Source: Streptomyces gelaticus
GTDB taxonomy: Bacteria > Actinomycetota > Actinomycetes > Streptomycetales > Streptomycetaceae
Assembly: GCF_014649535.1 (NCBI RefSeq)
Contig: NZ_BMTF01000002.1
Location: forward strand, 1-64,000
Length of the DNA stretch: 64,000 bases
Reading direction: 5' to 3'
Below the pieces are notes generated by a model, which did not search any database, had not been told where the DNA came from, and saw only the letters and a list, made by a program, of their open reading frames with translations. Position numbers and translations under genes: made by a program. Below, piece by piece: positions 8,594-17,814 of the stretch; positions within the stretch are counted from its first letter, which is position 1; the number at the start of each line of letters is the position of its first letter.

Positions 8594-9895
8594 CTACGCC
8601 GCCTCGGGCAGCGCCGTCCCGCTCCCCGGCCGTACCCCCAGGTCGGTGAGGATCGCCTCGGCCGCGCGGCGGCCCGAGAACAGGGCGCCCTGCACCGTGC
8701 TGGTGTCGCGGTGGTCGCCGCACACGTACAGACCGGCGAGCAGCCGCACCGGGCGGCGCGGGTCGTGCGGGGCCGGCATCGCGGGGACCGCCTCGGGGTC
8801 GTGGTGTGCGGCCAGCAGCTCCCAGTCGTCGGTAGGGGTGCCGTACAACGCGGCGAGATGGGCCCGGACCGTGCGGTCCAGGTCGGGCGGCGGGGTGCCG
8901 AGCACCGTCGAGCTGATCAGCGTACGGCCGCGCGGGGCACGCGAGGGGTCGACCGCGCTCATCACCGCGGTGTGCGCGACCGGGCCCGAACGGTCGGCGT
9001 CCAGCAGCAGCGCGGCACCGGTCGGCGGGGGAGCGGGGGCGGTGTGGTGCAGGACCGTCACCGGGTGGAAGGACGGCACCCGCAGACCGGGCAGCAGCTC
9101 CGCGGCGGCGCCCGCACCGGTCGCCAGCAGCAGGGAACGGCAGCCCAGTTCGCCGTGCTCCTTGGTGCGGACCGAGGTGATGTCGGCAGCCGTGACATGC
9201 ACACCCGTGCGTACGGTGCCGGGCGGCAGCGAGGCCGCGAGGAGCTCGGGCAGCGTTGCCGCGCCGCCTGCGGGAACGCACAGCCTGCCGCGCGCATAGC
9301 CGCGCAGCGCGAGGTCGGCGTACCGGCTGGACGTGCTGAGCCCGGGGTCGCTGAGCAGCGCGGAGAGCAGCGGTCGCAGGAAGCAGCTGACCGTGCGGGA
9401 GGGCAGGCCCCGGTGGGACAGGGCGGCGAGCGCCGTCTGCTCGGGCCGGGCCAGGATGCGGGCGGACGGGGTGGCGGCGAGCCGGGACAGGGCGGCGCCC
9501 AGCCGGGCCTGGTCGATCGGCCCGCCCATCGGTGGCCGGGGGGCGCTTGCGAGGGCGCGTGCTGCTTTGAATGCGCCCCGAGCGCCCCGTACATCGCCGG
9601 TCCGGTACTGCCGTCCCTCGCTGTGGACGAGGACATCCGGGGCGAAGCTGCGCAGCACCAGTCCTTCGAGACCGGGTGTCCTGCGCAGCTCCGGGCAGGA
9701 GGTGTTGAGGAGCGGGCCGAGGTGGTCGAGCCGGAAGCCGTCCAGCTCCGCCGTGGTCATCCGGCCGCCGAGCCGGGGGCCGGCCTCCAGGACGCTGACG
9801 CTTACCCCTGCGCTGGTCAATCGGTGGGCGGCTGACAGGCCGGCGATCCCGGCCCCGATGATGACGACGTCCGCGTGGTGTGCCGTGCTGAGCAC
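8594..9895 (-). CDS. FAD-dependent amine oxidase-like oxidoreductase
   Basis: A 433-residue flavoprotein of the NAD(P)-binding Rossmann / amine oxidase superfamily. The N-terminus carries the dinucleotide-binding motif ADVVIIGAGIAGLSAAHRL, followed by an acidic residue (VLEAG) and the GGR motif (GPRLGGRMTT). The C-terminus has the FAD-contacting GLYVCGDHRDTSTVQGALFSG. These features fit amine oxidases and carotenoid or phytoene-type oxidoreductases. The substrate cannot be told. I chose the GTG start (VLSTAHHADVV) because GGGGAGGGG lies about 8 bases upstream; homology does not extend further up. Confidence 0.85.
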   Translation of the reverse strand: MLSTAHHADVVIIGAGIAGLSAAHRLTSAGVSVSVLEAGPRLGGRMTTAELDGFRLDHLGPLLNTSCPELRRTPGLEGLVLRSFAPDVLVHSEGRQYRTGDVRGARGAFKAARALASAPRPPMGGPIDQARLGAALSRLAATPSARILARPEQTALAALSHRGLPSRTVSCFLRPLLSALLSDPGLSTSSRYADLALRGYARGRLCVPAGGAATLPELLAASLPPGTVRTGVHVTAADITSVRTKEHGELGCRSLLLATGAGAAAELLPGLRVPSFHPVTVLHHTAPAPPPTGAALLLDADRSGPVAHTAVMSAVDPSRAPRGRTLISSTVLGTPPPDLDRTVRAHLAALYGTPTDDWELLAAHHDPEAVPAMPAPHDPRRPVRLLAGLYVCGDHRDTSTVQGALFSGRRAAEAILTDLGVRPGSGTALPEAA

Positions 9896-10100
9896 GTGCC
9901 CCTCCCCGAGTCGGCGCGACTGCTGGGAGGGTCTTGCCCCCAACAGGCCCCCGGAATGCCCGAGTTCGCAAGGAGGCTAGGAGCGTGGCCGAAGAAGACG
10001 CAGTCGCGCGCACCCGGGGCACCGTTGCACGGGGTCGCATGTCTGTCCGATTCCATCGAGGGTGCGCCTTCCCCGCAGGATGTGCCGACCGTTGCGGGGC

Positions 10101-11000
10101 TCAGCGCAGCGCCGCGCGGATCGCCGCGTCGATGCCCGGGAAGGCGAACACGAAGCCCGAGTCCAGCAACTGCCCCGGCAGCACCCGCTGGCTGGCCAGC
10201 ACATCATCCGCGAAGTCCCCCAGCGCGATCCGCAGCACCGGCGCCGGGGCCGTGAAGAGCGTGGGGCGGCGCAGCACCCGCCCCATCGCGGCCGTCACCT
10301 CGCTGTTGGTGACCGGGTCGGGTCCGGTCAGGTTCACCGGACCCGACAGCGATTCCGTGTCCAGGATGTGGCGCAGCGCCGCAACTTCGTCGTGCAGCGC
10401 GATGAAGCTCCAGTACTGGCGCCCGCTTCCCAGCCGGCCGCCGAGCCCCGCCCGGAACAGCGGGAAGAGCCGGCCCCAGGCACCGCCCTCGCGGCCGACC
10501 ACCAGACCGGTGCGCGCGTGCACCGTCCGTACGCCCGCCTCCTGGGCGGCGGCCGTGGCCGCCTCCCACTCCACGCAGACGGACGGCAGGAAGCCCTCGC
10601 CGGCCGGGGCGCTCTCGTCGACCGCGCGGTCCCCGGTGTCGCCGTAGTAGCCGATCGCCGACCCGGACAGCAGCACCTTCGGCGGTACGTCCAACGAGGC
10701 GACGGCCTCGGCGATCGCCGAGGTCCCGAGCACCCGGCTGTCCCGGATCTCCCGCTTGTACGCGGCTGTCCAGCGGTGGTCGCCGACCCCGGCCCCGGCC
10801 AGATGGACGACGGCGTCGCAGCCGACCAGGCCCGCCACGTCGACGTAACCCCGCTTGGGGTCCCACTCCACCTCGTCGCCGGCCCGCGCCGGGTGCCGTA
10901 CGAGGCGCACCACCTCATGCCCGTCGGCGCGCAGCGAACGCACCAGCGCCGCTCCGATGAGTCCGGATGCTCCGGTGACAGCGATACGGGAGTGCAGCAT
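10101..11000 (-). CDS. TIGR01777 family NAD-dependent epimerase-like protein
   Basis: A 299-residue extended-SDR protein of the TIGR01777 (YfcH/SulA-like) family. The N-terminal Rossmann motif is IAVTGASGLIGAALVRSL. The family blocks are VVHLAGAGVGDHRWT, SGSAIGYYGDTGD, EGFLPSVCVEWEA and WSFIALHDEVAA. A nucleotide-sugar substrate is often presumed but is unproven. An in-frame ATG three codons earlier (11009) is an alternative start. The gene lies 205 bp from the oxidoreductase on the same strand and is divergent from the acetyltransferase. Confidence 0.88.
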   Translation of the reverse strand: MLHSRIAVTGASGLIGAALVRSLRADGHEVVRLVRHPARAGDEVEWDPKRGYVDVAGLVGCDAVVHLAGAGVGDHRWTAAYKREIRDSRVLGTSAIAEAVASLDVPPKVLLSGSAIGYYGDTGDRAVDESAPAGEGFLPSVCVEWEAATAAAQEAGVRTVHARTGLVVGREGGAWGRLFPLFRAGLGGRLGSGRQYWSFIALHDEVAALRHILDTESLSGPVNLTGPDPVTNSEVTAAMGRVLRRPTLFTAPAPVLRIALGDFADDVLASQRVLPGQLLDSGFVFAFPGIDAAIRAALR

Positions 11001-11129
11001 GGGGTCCATCCTGCCCCAGTGGCCCCGCCGGGGCCGCCCGACGGGCCCGGAGGCTCCTCGTGTCATCGGTGCGTGCCGAGCGGCAGAACCGGGCTGACCC
11101 GGCCGGGGCGCCGTGGCACAGTGGCACGC

Positions 11130-11657
11130 ATGCCCGAGATCTTCACGCACCCGGACTGCCGTGTCCGCCCCGCCGCCCTCTCCGACGAAGCCGCGCTCGG
11201 CGAACTCGACCGCGCCACCTGGTCGACGCTGCACGCCGTGGCACCCAGGCCGCAGCCGCCGTACGCGCCGTTCTTCGACGGCCGCCACCGGCCCGAGGAC
11301 TTCCTGGTGGCCGAGGCGCAGGACACGGCGGGAGAGATGCGCCCGGCCGGATACATCAGGCTGATCCCGCCGACCCCGCTGGCCTGCAACACCCATGTCC
11401 GGCAGATACAGGGGCTGGCCGTGGCCGACTGGGCGCGCGGCCGCGGTGTCGCCAGGGCCCTGCTGCGGGCCGCCTTCGCCGCGGCACGCGGCGAGGGGGC
11501 GAACCGGATGACCCTGCGGGTGCTCGGCCACAACACGCCCGCGCGCGCCCTGTACGAGTCGGAGGGGTTCGTGGTCGAGGGGGTGCTGCCCGGTGAGTTC
11601 TTCCTGGACGGGCGTTACGTCGACGACGTACTGATGGGCCGTTCCCTCGCCCCGTGA
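11130..11657 (+). CDS. GNAT family N-acetyltransferase
   Basis: A 175-residue acetyl-CoA-dependent acetyltransferase. The GNAT fold is seen in VRPAALSDEAALGELD at the N-terminus, the acetyl-CoA-binding motif A in IQGLAVADWARGRGVARALLRAA, and motif B in VLGHNTPARALYESEGFVVEG. The substrate is unknown. The ATG at 11130 (MPEIFTHPDCR) is where GNAT similarity begins. The gene is convergent with the TetR gene and only 9 bases from its stop codon. Confidence 0.88.
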   Translation: MPEIFTHPDCRVRPAALSDEAALGELDRATWSTLHAVAPRPQPPYAPFFDGRHRPEDFLVAEAQDTAGEMRPAGYIRLIPPTPLACNTHVRQIQGLAVADWARGRGVARALLRAAFAAARGEGANRMTLRVLGHNTPARALYESEGFVVEGVLPGEFFLDGRYVDDVLMGRSLAP

Positions 11658-11666
11658 CATCGAGTT

Positions 11667-12302
11667 CTACGGCTTGAACAGGCGCATGCCGCCCATGAGT
11701 TGGTGCAGGCAGCGCACCGCCAGCTCGGCGGGTGAGCCGGGCCCGGCCGTCGGAGCGTCCGTCTCCGCCCAGGCCTCCAGCGCGACCCGTACCGCGTCCG
11801 TGGCGGCGGCCGCGGCGAGGCGGACCTCCAGCGGGTCCGCCCCGTCGCCCGCCAGCCGGGTCAGCACCGGCAGCAGCCGCTCCTCCGAATCCTGATTGAC
11901 CCGGTACCAGACGGCTCGCAGTGCCGGGTCGTCCGCCGCGGCCCGCAGCAGCCCGCGCGTCCAGCCGAGCTGCTCGGCGCCGTCCGCGCCCGGCGCCCGG
12001 AGCGCCTCGGTGACCGCCTGTTCCAGGACCGCGGCGAGCGGTTCCCCGGGCTCGGCCGCCTCCAGCAGCGCCCGCCACCGCTCGGCCCCGCCGGAGAGCA
12101 GCGGTCCCACCGCGTCCTGCTTGGAACGGAAGTAGCGGTAGAAGGTGCGCAGCGCCACCCCCGCCCGGCCGGCGATGTCCTCCGCCGTGGTGCCGTCGGG
12201 TCCCCGCTCGGCGAAGAGCGCGGCCGCGGCGCGCGCGATGTCCAGCTGGGTCGCGGCCTTGCGGCGCTCGGTGAGGGACGGCTGAGTCGGCTCGGTGCTC
12301 AT
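11667..12302 (-). CDS. TetR family regulator
   Basis: A 211-residue regulator. The N-terminal TetR helix-turn-helix is complete (AAALFAERGPDGTTAEDIAG, RAGVALRTFYRYFRSKQD); the C-terminal ligand-binding domain is helical and variable. It is divergently transcribed from an SDR gene and probably controls it and itself. The shared 166-bp region contains a short inverted repeat (CCACC at 12364-12368 with GGTGG at 12378-12382) that could be an operator. An earlier ATG (12335) is possible, but the residues it adds are not TetR-like. Confidence 0.85.
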   Translation of the reverse strand: MSTEPTQPSLTERRKAATQLDIARAAAALFAERGPDGTTAEDIAGRAGVALRTFYRYFRSKQDAVGPLLSGGAERWRALLEAAEPGEPLAAVLEQAVTEALRAPGADGAEQLGWTRGLLRAAADDPALRAVWYRVNQDSEERLLPVLTRLAGDGADPLEVRLAAAAATDAVRVALEAWAETDAPTAGPGSPAELAVRCLHQLMGGMRLFKP

Positions 12303-12468
12303 TCCCAGGAGATTACCCCGGCAGGATGAAGGCATGCGCGAAATGTCGTCATGGCAAAACGTGCCACCTAGGCGTACGGTGGACATAGGTCGGGACGTCA
12401 TCGGGGCGCCGCCGAGACGCATCGGGACAGCAGTCACCGGGCAGTCACCGGGATCGGGAGATACAGAA

Positions 12469-13239
12469 ATGAACCGCTACGAAGGCCGCCGCGCACTCAT
12501 CACCGGGGCCGGCTCCGGCATCGGACAGGCCACCGTCCACCGCTTCCTGGCCGAGGGCGGCCGCGTCGTCGCCGCCGACGTCAACGAGGCCGGGCTGAAG
12601 GCCACCCACGAGGCGGCCGTGGCGAACGGCACCGCCGAGCGCCTCACCACCCTCGTCCTGGACATCTCGGACGAGGTCGCGGTCCGGGCGGGCGTCGCCT
12701 CCGCGGTGGAGACCCTCGGCGGGCTCGACGTCCTGGTCAATGCGGCCGGAATCCTGCGCTCCGAGCACACCCACAAGACATCGCTGGAGTTCTTCAACAA
12801 GATCATCGCGGTCAACCTCACGGGTACCTTCCTGATGATCCGCGAGGCGATTCCGGCCCTGCTGGCAGGCGACGAGCCGGTCGTCGTGAACTTCTCCTCC
12901 ACCTCGGCGAGCTTCGCGCACCCGTACATGTCGGCGTACGCGGCGAGCAAGGGCGGCATCCAGTCGATGACGCACGCGCTGGCGAGCGAGTACAGCAAGC
13001 AGGGGCTGCGGGTCGTCGCCGTCGCACCCGGCTCCATCTCCTCCGACATGACCAGCGGCAACGGCCCGGGGCTGCCCGCCGATGCCGACATGTCGCTCTT
13101 CATGAAGCTGTCCCCGGCGCTCGGGGCGGGCTTCGCCAGCCCGGACACCGTCGCCGGCGTCGTCGCGATGCTCGGCTCGCGGGACGGGGCGTTCATCACC
13201 GGTACGGAGATCCGGATCGACGGCGGAACGCACTTCTGA
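12469..13239 (+). CDS. Short-chain dehydrogenase/reductase
   Basis: A 256-residue classical SDR. The cofactor motif is TGAGSGIGQAT, the structural motif is NAAG, and the catalytic tetrad is represented by Asn in VNLTGTF, Ser in NFSSTSA and Tyr-x-x-x-Lys in YAASKGG. Asp after beta-2 (VVAADVNEAG) suggests NAD rather than NADP. The C-terminus ends GTEIRIDGGTHF as usual. The substrate is not determined. GGGAG lies upstream of the ATG. The divergent TetR gene is the likely regulator. Confidence 0.92.
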   Translation: MNRYEGRRALITGAGSGIGQATVHRFLAEGGRVVAADVNEAGLKATHEAAVANGTAERLTTLVLDISDEVAVRAGVASAVETLGGLDVLVNAAGILRSEHTHKTSLEFFNKIIAVNLTGTFLMIREAIPALLAGDEPVVVNFSSTSASFAHPYMSAYAASKGGIQSMTHALASEYSKQGLRVVAVAPGSISSDMTSGNGPGLPADADMSLFMKLSPALGAGFASPDTVAGVVAMLGSRDGAFITGTEIRIDGGTHF

Positions 13240-13273
13240 GGCGACGGCGCGGCAGCACCGCTCGGCCCGGCCC

Positions 13274-13795
13274 TCAGCCCGGCCCGAACCGCTCCCAGAG
13301 CGAGGGGAAGCGCTCCGCCAGCGCCGAGTCGTCCTCGAAGTTCACGGGGGTGCCCTCGGGCTCGGCGGTCTGGGGCGGCAGGCCGAGGTCCGGGGCGACC
13401 ACGCCGGTGAGCTGTTCGTAGGCCTCGTCGGCGGCGTAGCCGAGATCCTCGCCGTCCCCGTCGATCTCCTCGTCGAAGTCGTCGAGGAGGCCGGCGAGGG
13501 AGTCCGGGTCGTGCACGGCGCCCTCGAAGACCTCCCGGCCCTGGCCGATCAGCCAGCAGCGGAAGAAGTCGAAGGCGTCGTCGCTCGCACCGCCGAGCAG
13601 GACGGCGGCGGCGCCCCACAGGTCCCAGCGGTAGGCACGGTTGAAACGGGCCTCGAAGTGCCTGGCGAAATCCAGCACCGCGTCGGGATCGAGCCGCACC
13701 AGCCGTTCGACGAGCAGGTCGGCCTGGTCCTCGGGGTCGCCCTCGGCGGCCGCGCGGGTGCTGTCGATGATCTCCCAGAACTCCGTCTCGTCCAT
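13274..13795 (-). CDS. DUF4240 domain protein
   Basis: A 173-residue acidic cytoplasmic protein of the DUF4240 family. The hallmarks are an N-terminal MDETEFWEIIDSTR, FARHFEARFNRAYRWDLWGAA, DDAFDFFRCWLIGQG and DEEIDGDGEDLGYAADEAYE. The family is common in actinobacteria and often sits near unrelated genes; its function is unknown. A GTG directly before the ATG (13796-13798) is an equally possible start. The gene is convergent with the SDR, with 34 bp between them, and lies downstream of the WYL regulator. Confidence 0.8.
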   Translation of the reverse strand: MDETEFWEIIDSTRAAAEGDPEDQADLLVERLVRLDPDAVLDFARHFEARFNRAYRWDLWGAAAVLLGGASDDAFDFFRCWLIGQGREVFEGAVHDPDSLAGLLDDFDEEIDGDGEDLGYAADEAYEQLTGVVAPDLGLPPQTAEPEGTPVNFEDDSALAERFPSLWERFGPG

Positions 13796-13856
13796 CACGG
13801 GTCAAGCATCGGCCCTGGCAGGAGGCGACGCACGCGGACGCGGGGAGAAGAAGCCC

Positions 13857-14828
13857 TCAGCGATAGAGCTCGCGCAGGCGTTCGGCGGCGGCGGCGAAAC
13901 GGCCGCGCAGGGCGGCCGGCTCCAGGACCTCCGACTCCGGCCCCAGGGACAGCAGTTGACTGTGGGCGACCTCGTCGGACTCGACCGGCAGGGTGACCGT
14001 GAGCCATCCCTCGGCATCGGGCGGCCCGGCCGCCTCCAGGGCCTCGCGGACCGCCGAACGGTCCATGACGTGCGGCAGTCGGCGTACGCCCTCGGGTGAC
14101 ACCCGCACCGTCACCACGGTCCGCAGCAGCGACCGGGCGAACTGGGCGGCCCGCTCCTCCCAGAAGCCCGGCAGATCGAACCGCTCGTCGCGCTCGAACC
14201 GCTCGCCGGACACCGTCACGGCCGAGAACCGGTCGATCCGGTACACCCGGAAGTCGTCCCCCACGCGGGCGCAGACGTACCAGACCCCGGCCTTCAGGAC
14301 GAGCCCGTGCGGTGCCATCTCCCGCTCCACCTCGCCGTCCCCGCCGCCCCGGCGGTAGTGCGCGCGGACGATCCGGTCGTCCCAGACGGCCTCGGCGACG
14401 GCCGGCAGCAGTTCGGGGGTGACCGGCTCCTGGTACCAGCCGGGAGCATCCAGATGAAAGCGCCGGCCGGCGCTCTCCGAGGCGTCCCGCAGTGAGGGCA
14501 GCAGGGCCGCCGACACCTTGAGCCGGGCGGCGGACGCGGCGTCCTCCAGGCCCATCTCGCGCAGGGCGGACGGCAGTCCGGAGAGGAAGAGCGCCTCCGC
14601 CTCGTCACGGGCGAGGCCGGTCAGGCGCGTGCGGTAGCCGCCGACCAGGCGGTAGCCCCCGGCCCGGCCCCGGTCCGCGTACACCGGCACGCCCGCCTCC
14701 GAGAGCGCCTGCGCGTCCCGGGTCACGGTCCGCTCGGACACCTCCAGCTCCCGGGCGAGTTCGGCGGCGGTCATGGCGGGACGGGACTGCAGGAGCAGCA
14801 CCATTCTGATGAGACGGGCAGCGCGCAT
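13857..14828 (-). CDS. HTH and WYL domain transcriptional regulator
   Basis: A 323-residue regulator with an N-terminal winged helix (RLIRMVLLLQSRPAMTAAEL, ELEVSERTVTRDAQALSEAG, then YADRGRAGGYRLVGGYRT). A central WYL-type domain has the conserved Trp-Tyr-Val in LKAGVWYVCARVGDDFRVYRIDR, and a WCX-like C-terminal extension follows. This is the common YafY/PafC-like architecture; WYL domains bind nucleic acid or nucleotide-like ligands in studied members. The target is unknown. The gene is 61 bp upstream of the DUF4240 gene on the same strand, so the two may be co-transcribed. Confidence 0.88.
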   Translation of the reverse strand: MRAARLIRMVLLLQSRPAMTAAELARELEVSERTVTRDAQALSEAGVPVYADRGRAGGYRLVGGYRTRLTGLARDEAEALFLSGLPSALREMGLEDAASAARLKVSAALLPSLRDASESAGRRFHLDAPGWYQEPVTPELLPAVAEAVWDDRIVRAHYRRGGGDGEVEREMAPHGLVLKAGVWYVCARVGDDFRVYRIDRFSAVTVSGERFERDERFDLPGFWEERAAQFARSLLRTVVTVRVSPEGVRRLPHVMDRSAVREALEAAGPPDAEGWLTVTLPVESDEVAHSQLLSLGPESEVLEPAALRGRFAAAAERLRELYR

Positions 14829-14852
14829 GCGGCCATTGTGGCCGCACGCCGC

Positions 14853-14887
14853 GTGAGGCGGCCGGGTGTGTGCCCGGCCGCCCTCAC
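14853..14887 (-). terminator. Terminator of aceE
   Basis: A 14-bp stem with a single-base bulge (14853-14866 with 14873-14887) and a 6-nt loop lies directly after the aceE stop codon. Confidence 0.75.
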
Positions 14888-14888
14888 C

Positions 14889-17558
14889 TCACAGCCCGTA
14901 CCGCTCCCGGGCCTCCTTGACCGAGGACGCGGTCACCTCGCCGCGGCGGGCCAGCTGGGCCAGGGCCGCGACCGTGATCGAGCGGGCGTCGACGCCGAAG
15001 TGGCGGCGGGCCGCGTCGCGGGTGTCGGAGAGGCCGAAGCCGTCCGTGCCGAGCGAGGTCCAGTCCTGCTCCACCCACTGGCTGATCTGGTCCGGGACCT
15101 GCCGCATCCAGTCGCTGACCGCGACGACCGGACCCGGTGCGCCCTCCAGCGCCTGGGCCACGTACGGCACCCGCTGCTCACCGCGGAGCAGCGCCTCGTC
15201 GCACTCCAGCGCGTCGCGGCGCAGCTCGCCCCAGGACGTGGCGGACCAGACGTCGGCCGTGACCCCCCAGTCCGCGGCCAGCAGCTCCTGAGCCTCCAGG
15301 GCCCAGTGGATCGCCGTGCCGGAGGCCAGCAGCTGGACCCGCGGGGCGTCGGCCGAGGCCCCGGTGCCCTCCTTGAAGCGGTACAGGCCCTTGACGATGC
15401 CCTCCTCGACGCCCTCCGGCATCGCGGGCTGCGGCTTCGGCTCGTTGTAGACCGTCAGGTAGTAGAAGACGTTCTCGGCCTCGGGGCCGTACATCCGGCG
15501 CAGACCGTCCTTGACGATCACCGCGATCTCGTACGCGAACGCCGGGTCGTAGTTGAGCGACGCGGGGTTCGTGGCGGCGATCAGGTGCGAGTGGCCGTCC
15601 GCGTGCTGGAGGCCCTCGCCGGTCAGCGTCGTACGGCCCGCGGTGGCGCCGACGATGAAGCCCTTGCCGAGCTGGTCGGCGAGCTGCCAGAACTGGTCGC
15701 CGGTCCGCTGCCAGCCGAACATCGAGTAGAAGATGTAGAAGGGGATCATCGTCTCGCCGTGCGTCGCGTACGACGTCGAGGCGGCGATGAAGTCGGCCAT
15801 GGCCCCGGCCTCGGTGATCCCCTCGTTGAGGATCTGGCCGTCCTTGGCCTCCTTGTAGTACATCAGCTGGTCGCGGTCGACCGGATCGTACGTCTGGCCC
15901 AGCGGGGAGTAGATACCGGCCGACGGGAACAGCGACTCCATACCGAAGGTACGGGCCTCGTCCGGGACGATCGGAACCCAGCGCCTGCCGGTCTCCTTGT
16001 CCCGCATCAGGTCCTTGACCAGGCGCACGAAGGCCATCGTGGTGGCCATCTCCTGCTTGCCGGAGCCCTTCTTCAGCGCGGCGAACGCGCGCTCCTCGGG
16101 CTGGGGCAGCGCCACCGCGTGCGTACGGCGGGCCGGCGCGGGACCGCCGAGGGCGGCACGGCGTTCCTGGAGGTAGCGGACCTCGGGGGAGTCTGCGCCC
16201 GGGTGGCCGTAGGGCACCAGGCCGTCGGCGAAGGCGCTGTCCGGGATCGGGAGGCCGAGCAGCTCGCGCATGTCCTTGAACTCGTCGACGGACAGCTTCT
16301 TCATCTGGTGGTTGGCGTTCTTGGACTCGAAGCCCTTGCCGAGCGTGAAGCCCTTCACCGTCTGGGCGAGGATCACGGTCGGCGCGCCCTTGTGCTCGAC
16401 GGCGGCCCTGTACGCCGCGTACACCTTGCGGGCCTCGTGGCCGCCGCGCGAGGTGTAGAAGCACTCGGCGATCTTCGCGTCGGTGAGCAGCTTCGCCAGC
16501 TCGGCGAGCGCGGGCTCGGCGCCGAAGAAGTGCTCGCGGATGTACGCGACGTCGCGGGTGGCGTACGTCTGGAACTGCGCGTCCGGGACCTCCCGGAGCC
16601 GGCGGACCAGCGCACCGGTGGTGTCCAGCCGGAACAACTCGTCCCAGGCGTTGCCCCAGAGCGTCTTGACGACGTTCCAGCCGGCGCCGCGGAAGGCACC
16701 CTCCAGCTCCTGGACCACGCGGAAGTTGGCGCGGACCGGGCCGTCGAGGCGCTGCAGGTTGCAGTTGATCACGAAGGTCAGGTTGTCGAGCCGCTCACGG
16801 GCCGCGAGGGCGAGGGCGGCGGTCGCCTCGGGCTCGTCCATCTCGCCGTCGCCGAGGAAGGCCCAGACGTGCGAGTTCGACGTGTCCTTGATGCTGCGGT
16901 TGGCGAGGTAGCGGTTGAAGCGCGCCTGGTAGATCGCCGAGAGCGGGCCGAGGCCCATCGACACGGTGGGGAACTCCCACAGCCACGGCAGCCGCCGCGG
17001 GTGCGGATAGGACGGCAGGCCGTTGCCGCCCGCCTCCTGGCGGAAGTTGTCGAGCTGCTGTTCGCTCAGTCGGCCGTCGAGGAAGGCGCGGGCGTAGATT
17101 CCGGGGGAGGCGTGGCCCTGGATGTAGAGCTGGTCGCCGGAGCCGTCCCCCTCCTTGCCGCGGAAGAAGTGGTTGAAGCCGGTCTCGTACAGCCAGGCCG
17201 CCGAGGCGAAGGTGGCGATGTGGCCGCCGACGCCGAAGCGGGCGCCACGGGTGACCATCGCGGCCGCGTTCCAGCGGTTCCAGGCGGTGATCCTGGACTC
17301 CATCTCCAGATCGCCGTCGAATGCGGGCTCGGCGGCGGTCGGGATGGAGTTGACGTAATCGGTCTCCAGCAGCTTGGGCAGCGCGAGACCGGCGCCCTCG
17401 GCGTGCTCCAGCGAGCGACGCATCAGGTACGCGGCGCGGTGCGGGCCCGCGGCCTTGGTGACGGCATCCAGGGAGGCCGCCCATTCGGCGGTCTCCTCGG
17501 GGTCACGGTCCGGGAGCTGGTCGAGCTCGCTCGGAAGCTTTCCTACGGGGTCGGTCAT
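14889..17558 (-). CDS. aceE: Pyruvate dehydrogenase E1, homodimeric type
   Basis: The thiamine-diphosphate enzyme that decarboxylates pyruvate and transfers the acetyl group to the lipoyl arm of E2. The 889-residue length fits the homodimeric E1 family. The ThDP-binding motif runs from [10 protein letters not shown] to NCNLQ (about residues 233-264). Active-site segments include [20 protein letters not shown] near the N-terminus, [12 protein letters not shown], the central [11 protein letters not shown] and [20 protein letters not shown] precedes the ATG. It is transcribed alone, downstream of a GntR gene, with a terminator on either side. The 256-bp upstream region holds a strong palindrome. 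E2 and E3 are encoded at 18.6-21.8 kb. Confidence 0.97.
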   Translation of the reverse strand: MTDPVGKLPSELDQLPDRDPEETAEWAASLDAVTKAAGPHRAAYLMRRSLEHAEGAGLALPKLLETDYVNSIPTAAEPAFDGDLEMESRITAWNRWNAAAMVTRGARFGVGGHIATFASAAWLYETGFNHFFRGKEGDGSGDQLYIQGHASPGIYARAFLDGRLSEQQLDNFRQEAGGNGLPSYPHPRRLPWLWEFPTVSMGLGPLSAIYQARFNRYLANRSIKDTSNSHVWAFLGDGEMDEPEATAALALAARERLDNLTFVINCNLQRLDGPVRANFRVVQELEGAFRGAGWNVVKTLWGNAWDELFRLDTTGALVRRLREVPDAQFQTYATRDVAYIREHFFGAEPALAELAKLLTDAKIAECFYTSRGGHEARKVYAAYRAAVEHKGAPTVILAQTVKGFTLGKGFESKNANHQMKKLSVDEFKDMRELLGLPIPDSAFADGLVPYGHPGADSPEVRYLQERRAALGGPAPARRTHAVALPQPEERAFAALKKGSGKQEMATTMAFVRLVKDLMRDKETGRRWVPIVPDEARTFGMESLFPSAGIYSPLGQTYDPVDRDQLMYYKEAKDGQILNEGITEAGAMADFIAASTSYATHGETMIPFYIFYSMFGWQRTGDQFWQLADQLGKGFIVGATAGRTTLTGEGLQHADGHSHLIAATNPASLNYDPAFAYEIAVIVKDGLRRMYGPEAENVFYYLTVYNEPKPQPAMPEGVEEGIVKGLYRFKEGTGASADAPRVQLLASGTAIHWALEAQELLAADWGVTADVWSATSWGELRRDALECDEALLRGEQRVPYVAQALEGAPGPVVAVSDWMRQVPDQISQWVEQDWTSLGTDGFGLSDTRDAARRHFGVDARSITVAALAQLARRGEVTASSVKEARERYGL

Positions 17559-17656
17559 GATCGCCGCCTTCCGGAGTGGAGGGGGGTGGAGAAGGCCCTG
17601 ACTGGCAGGACAGGGCGATGGGGCCGGTGGGCCCGCGGAGTGAACTGTAAGTCGCC

Positions 17657-17671
17657 GATCGATGATCGATC
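17657..17671. promoter_or_regulatory. Palindrome in the aceE promoter region
   Basis: The sequence gatcgat-g-atcgatc is a perfect 7-bp inverted repeat around one base, about 100 bp upstream of the aceE start. Position and symmetry suggest an operator. The neighbouring GntR protein is a candidate binder, but the site differs from the palindrome at gntR itself. Confidence 0.5.
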
Positions 17672-17758
17672 AAAGGGTGAAGGGCAAAACTTCTCGATCC
17701 GAAGAAATTGGCATGCGGTGCCGCGAAACGGGGCACGGAGTGACGGGATTTAGGGCGC

Positions 17759-17791
17759 AAAAAGGGCGCCCGCCTGCACACGCGAGCGCCC
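17759..17791 (-). terminator. Terminator of gntR with U-tract
   Basis: A 10-bp stem (17764-17773 with 17782-17791, one wobble pair) is followed on the minus strand by TTTTT. It is a classical intrinsic terminator 24 bases after the gntR stop. Confidence 0.85.
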
Positions 17792-17814
17792 CGCGCGACA
17801 GATGCGTACGGCCC

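Noticed and set aside
10062..11129. Long N-terminal extension of the acetyltransferase frame
   Set aside because: The extension is antisense to the epimerase-like gene; GNAT similarity begins at ATG 11130.
14838..17753. Very long open frame antisense to aceE
   Set aside because: High GC gives long spurious frames opposite real genes. The protein is Arg/Val/Leu/Asp-biased with no motifs, while the minus strand encodes a complete aceE.
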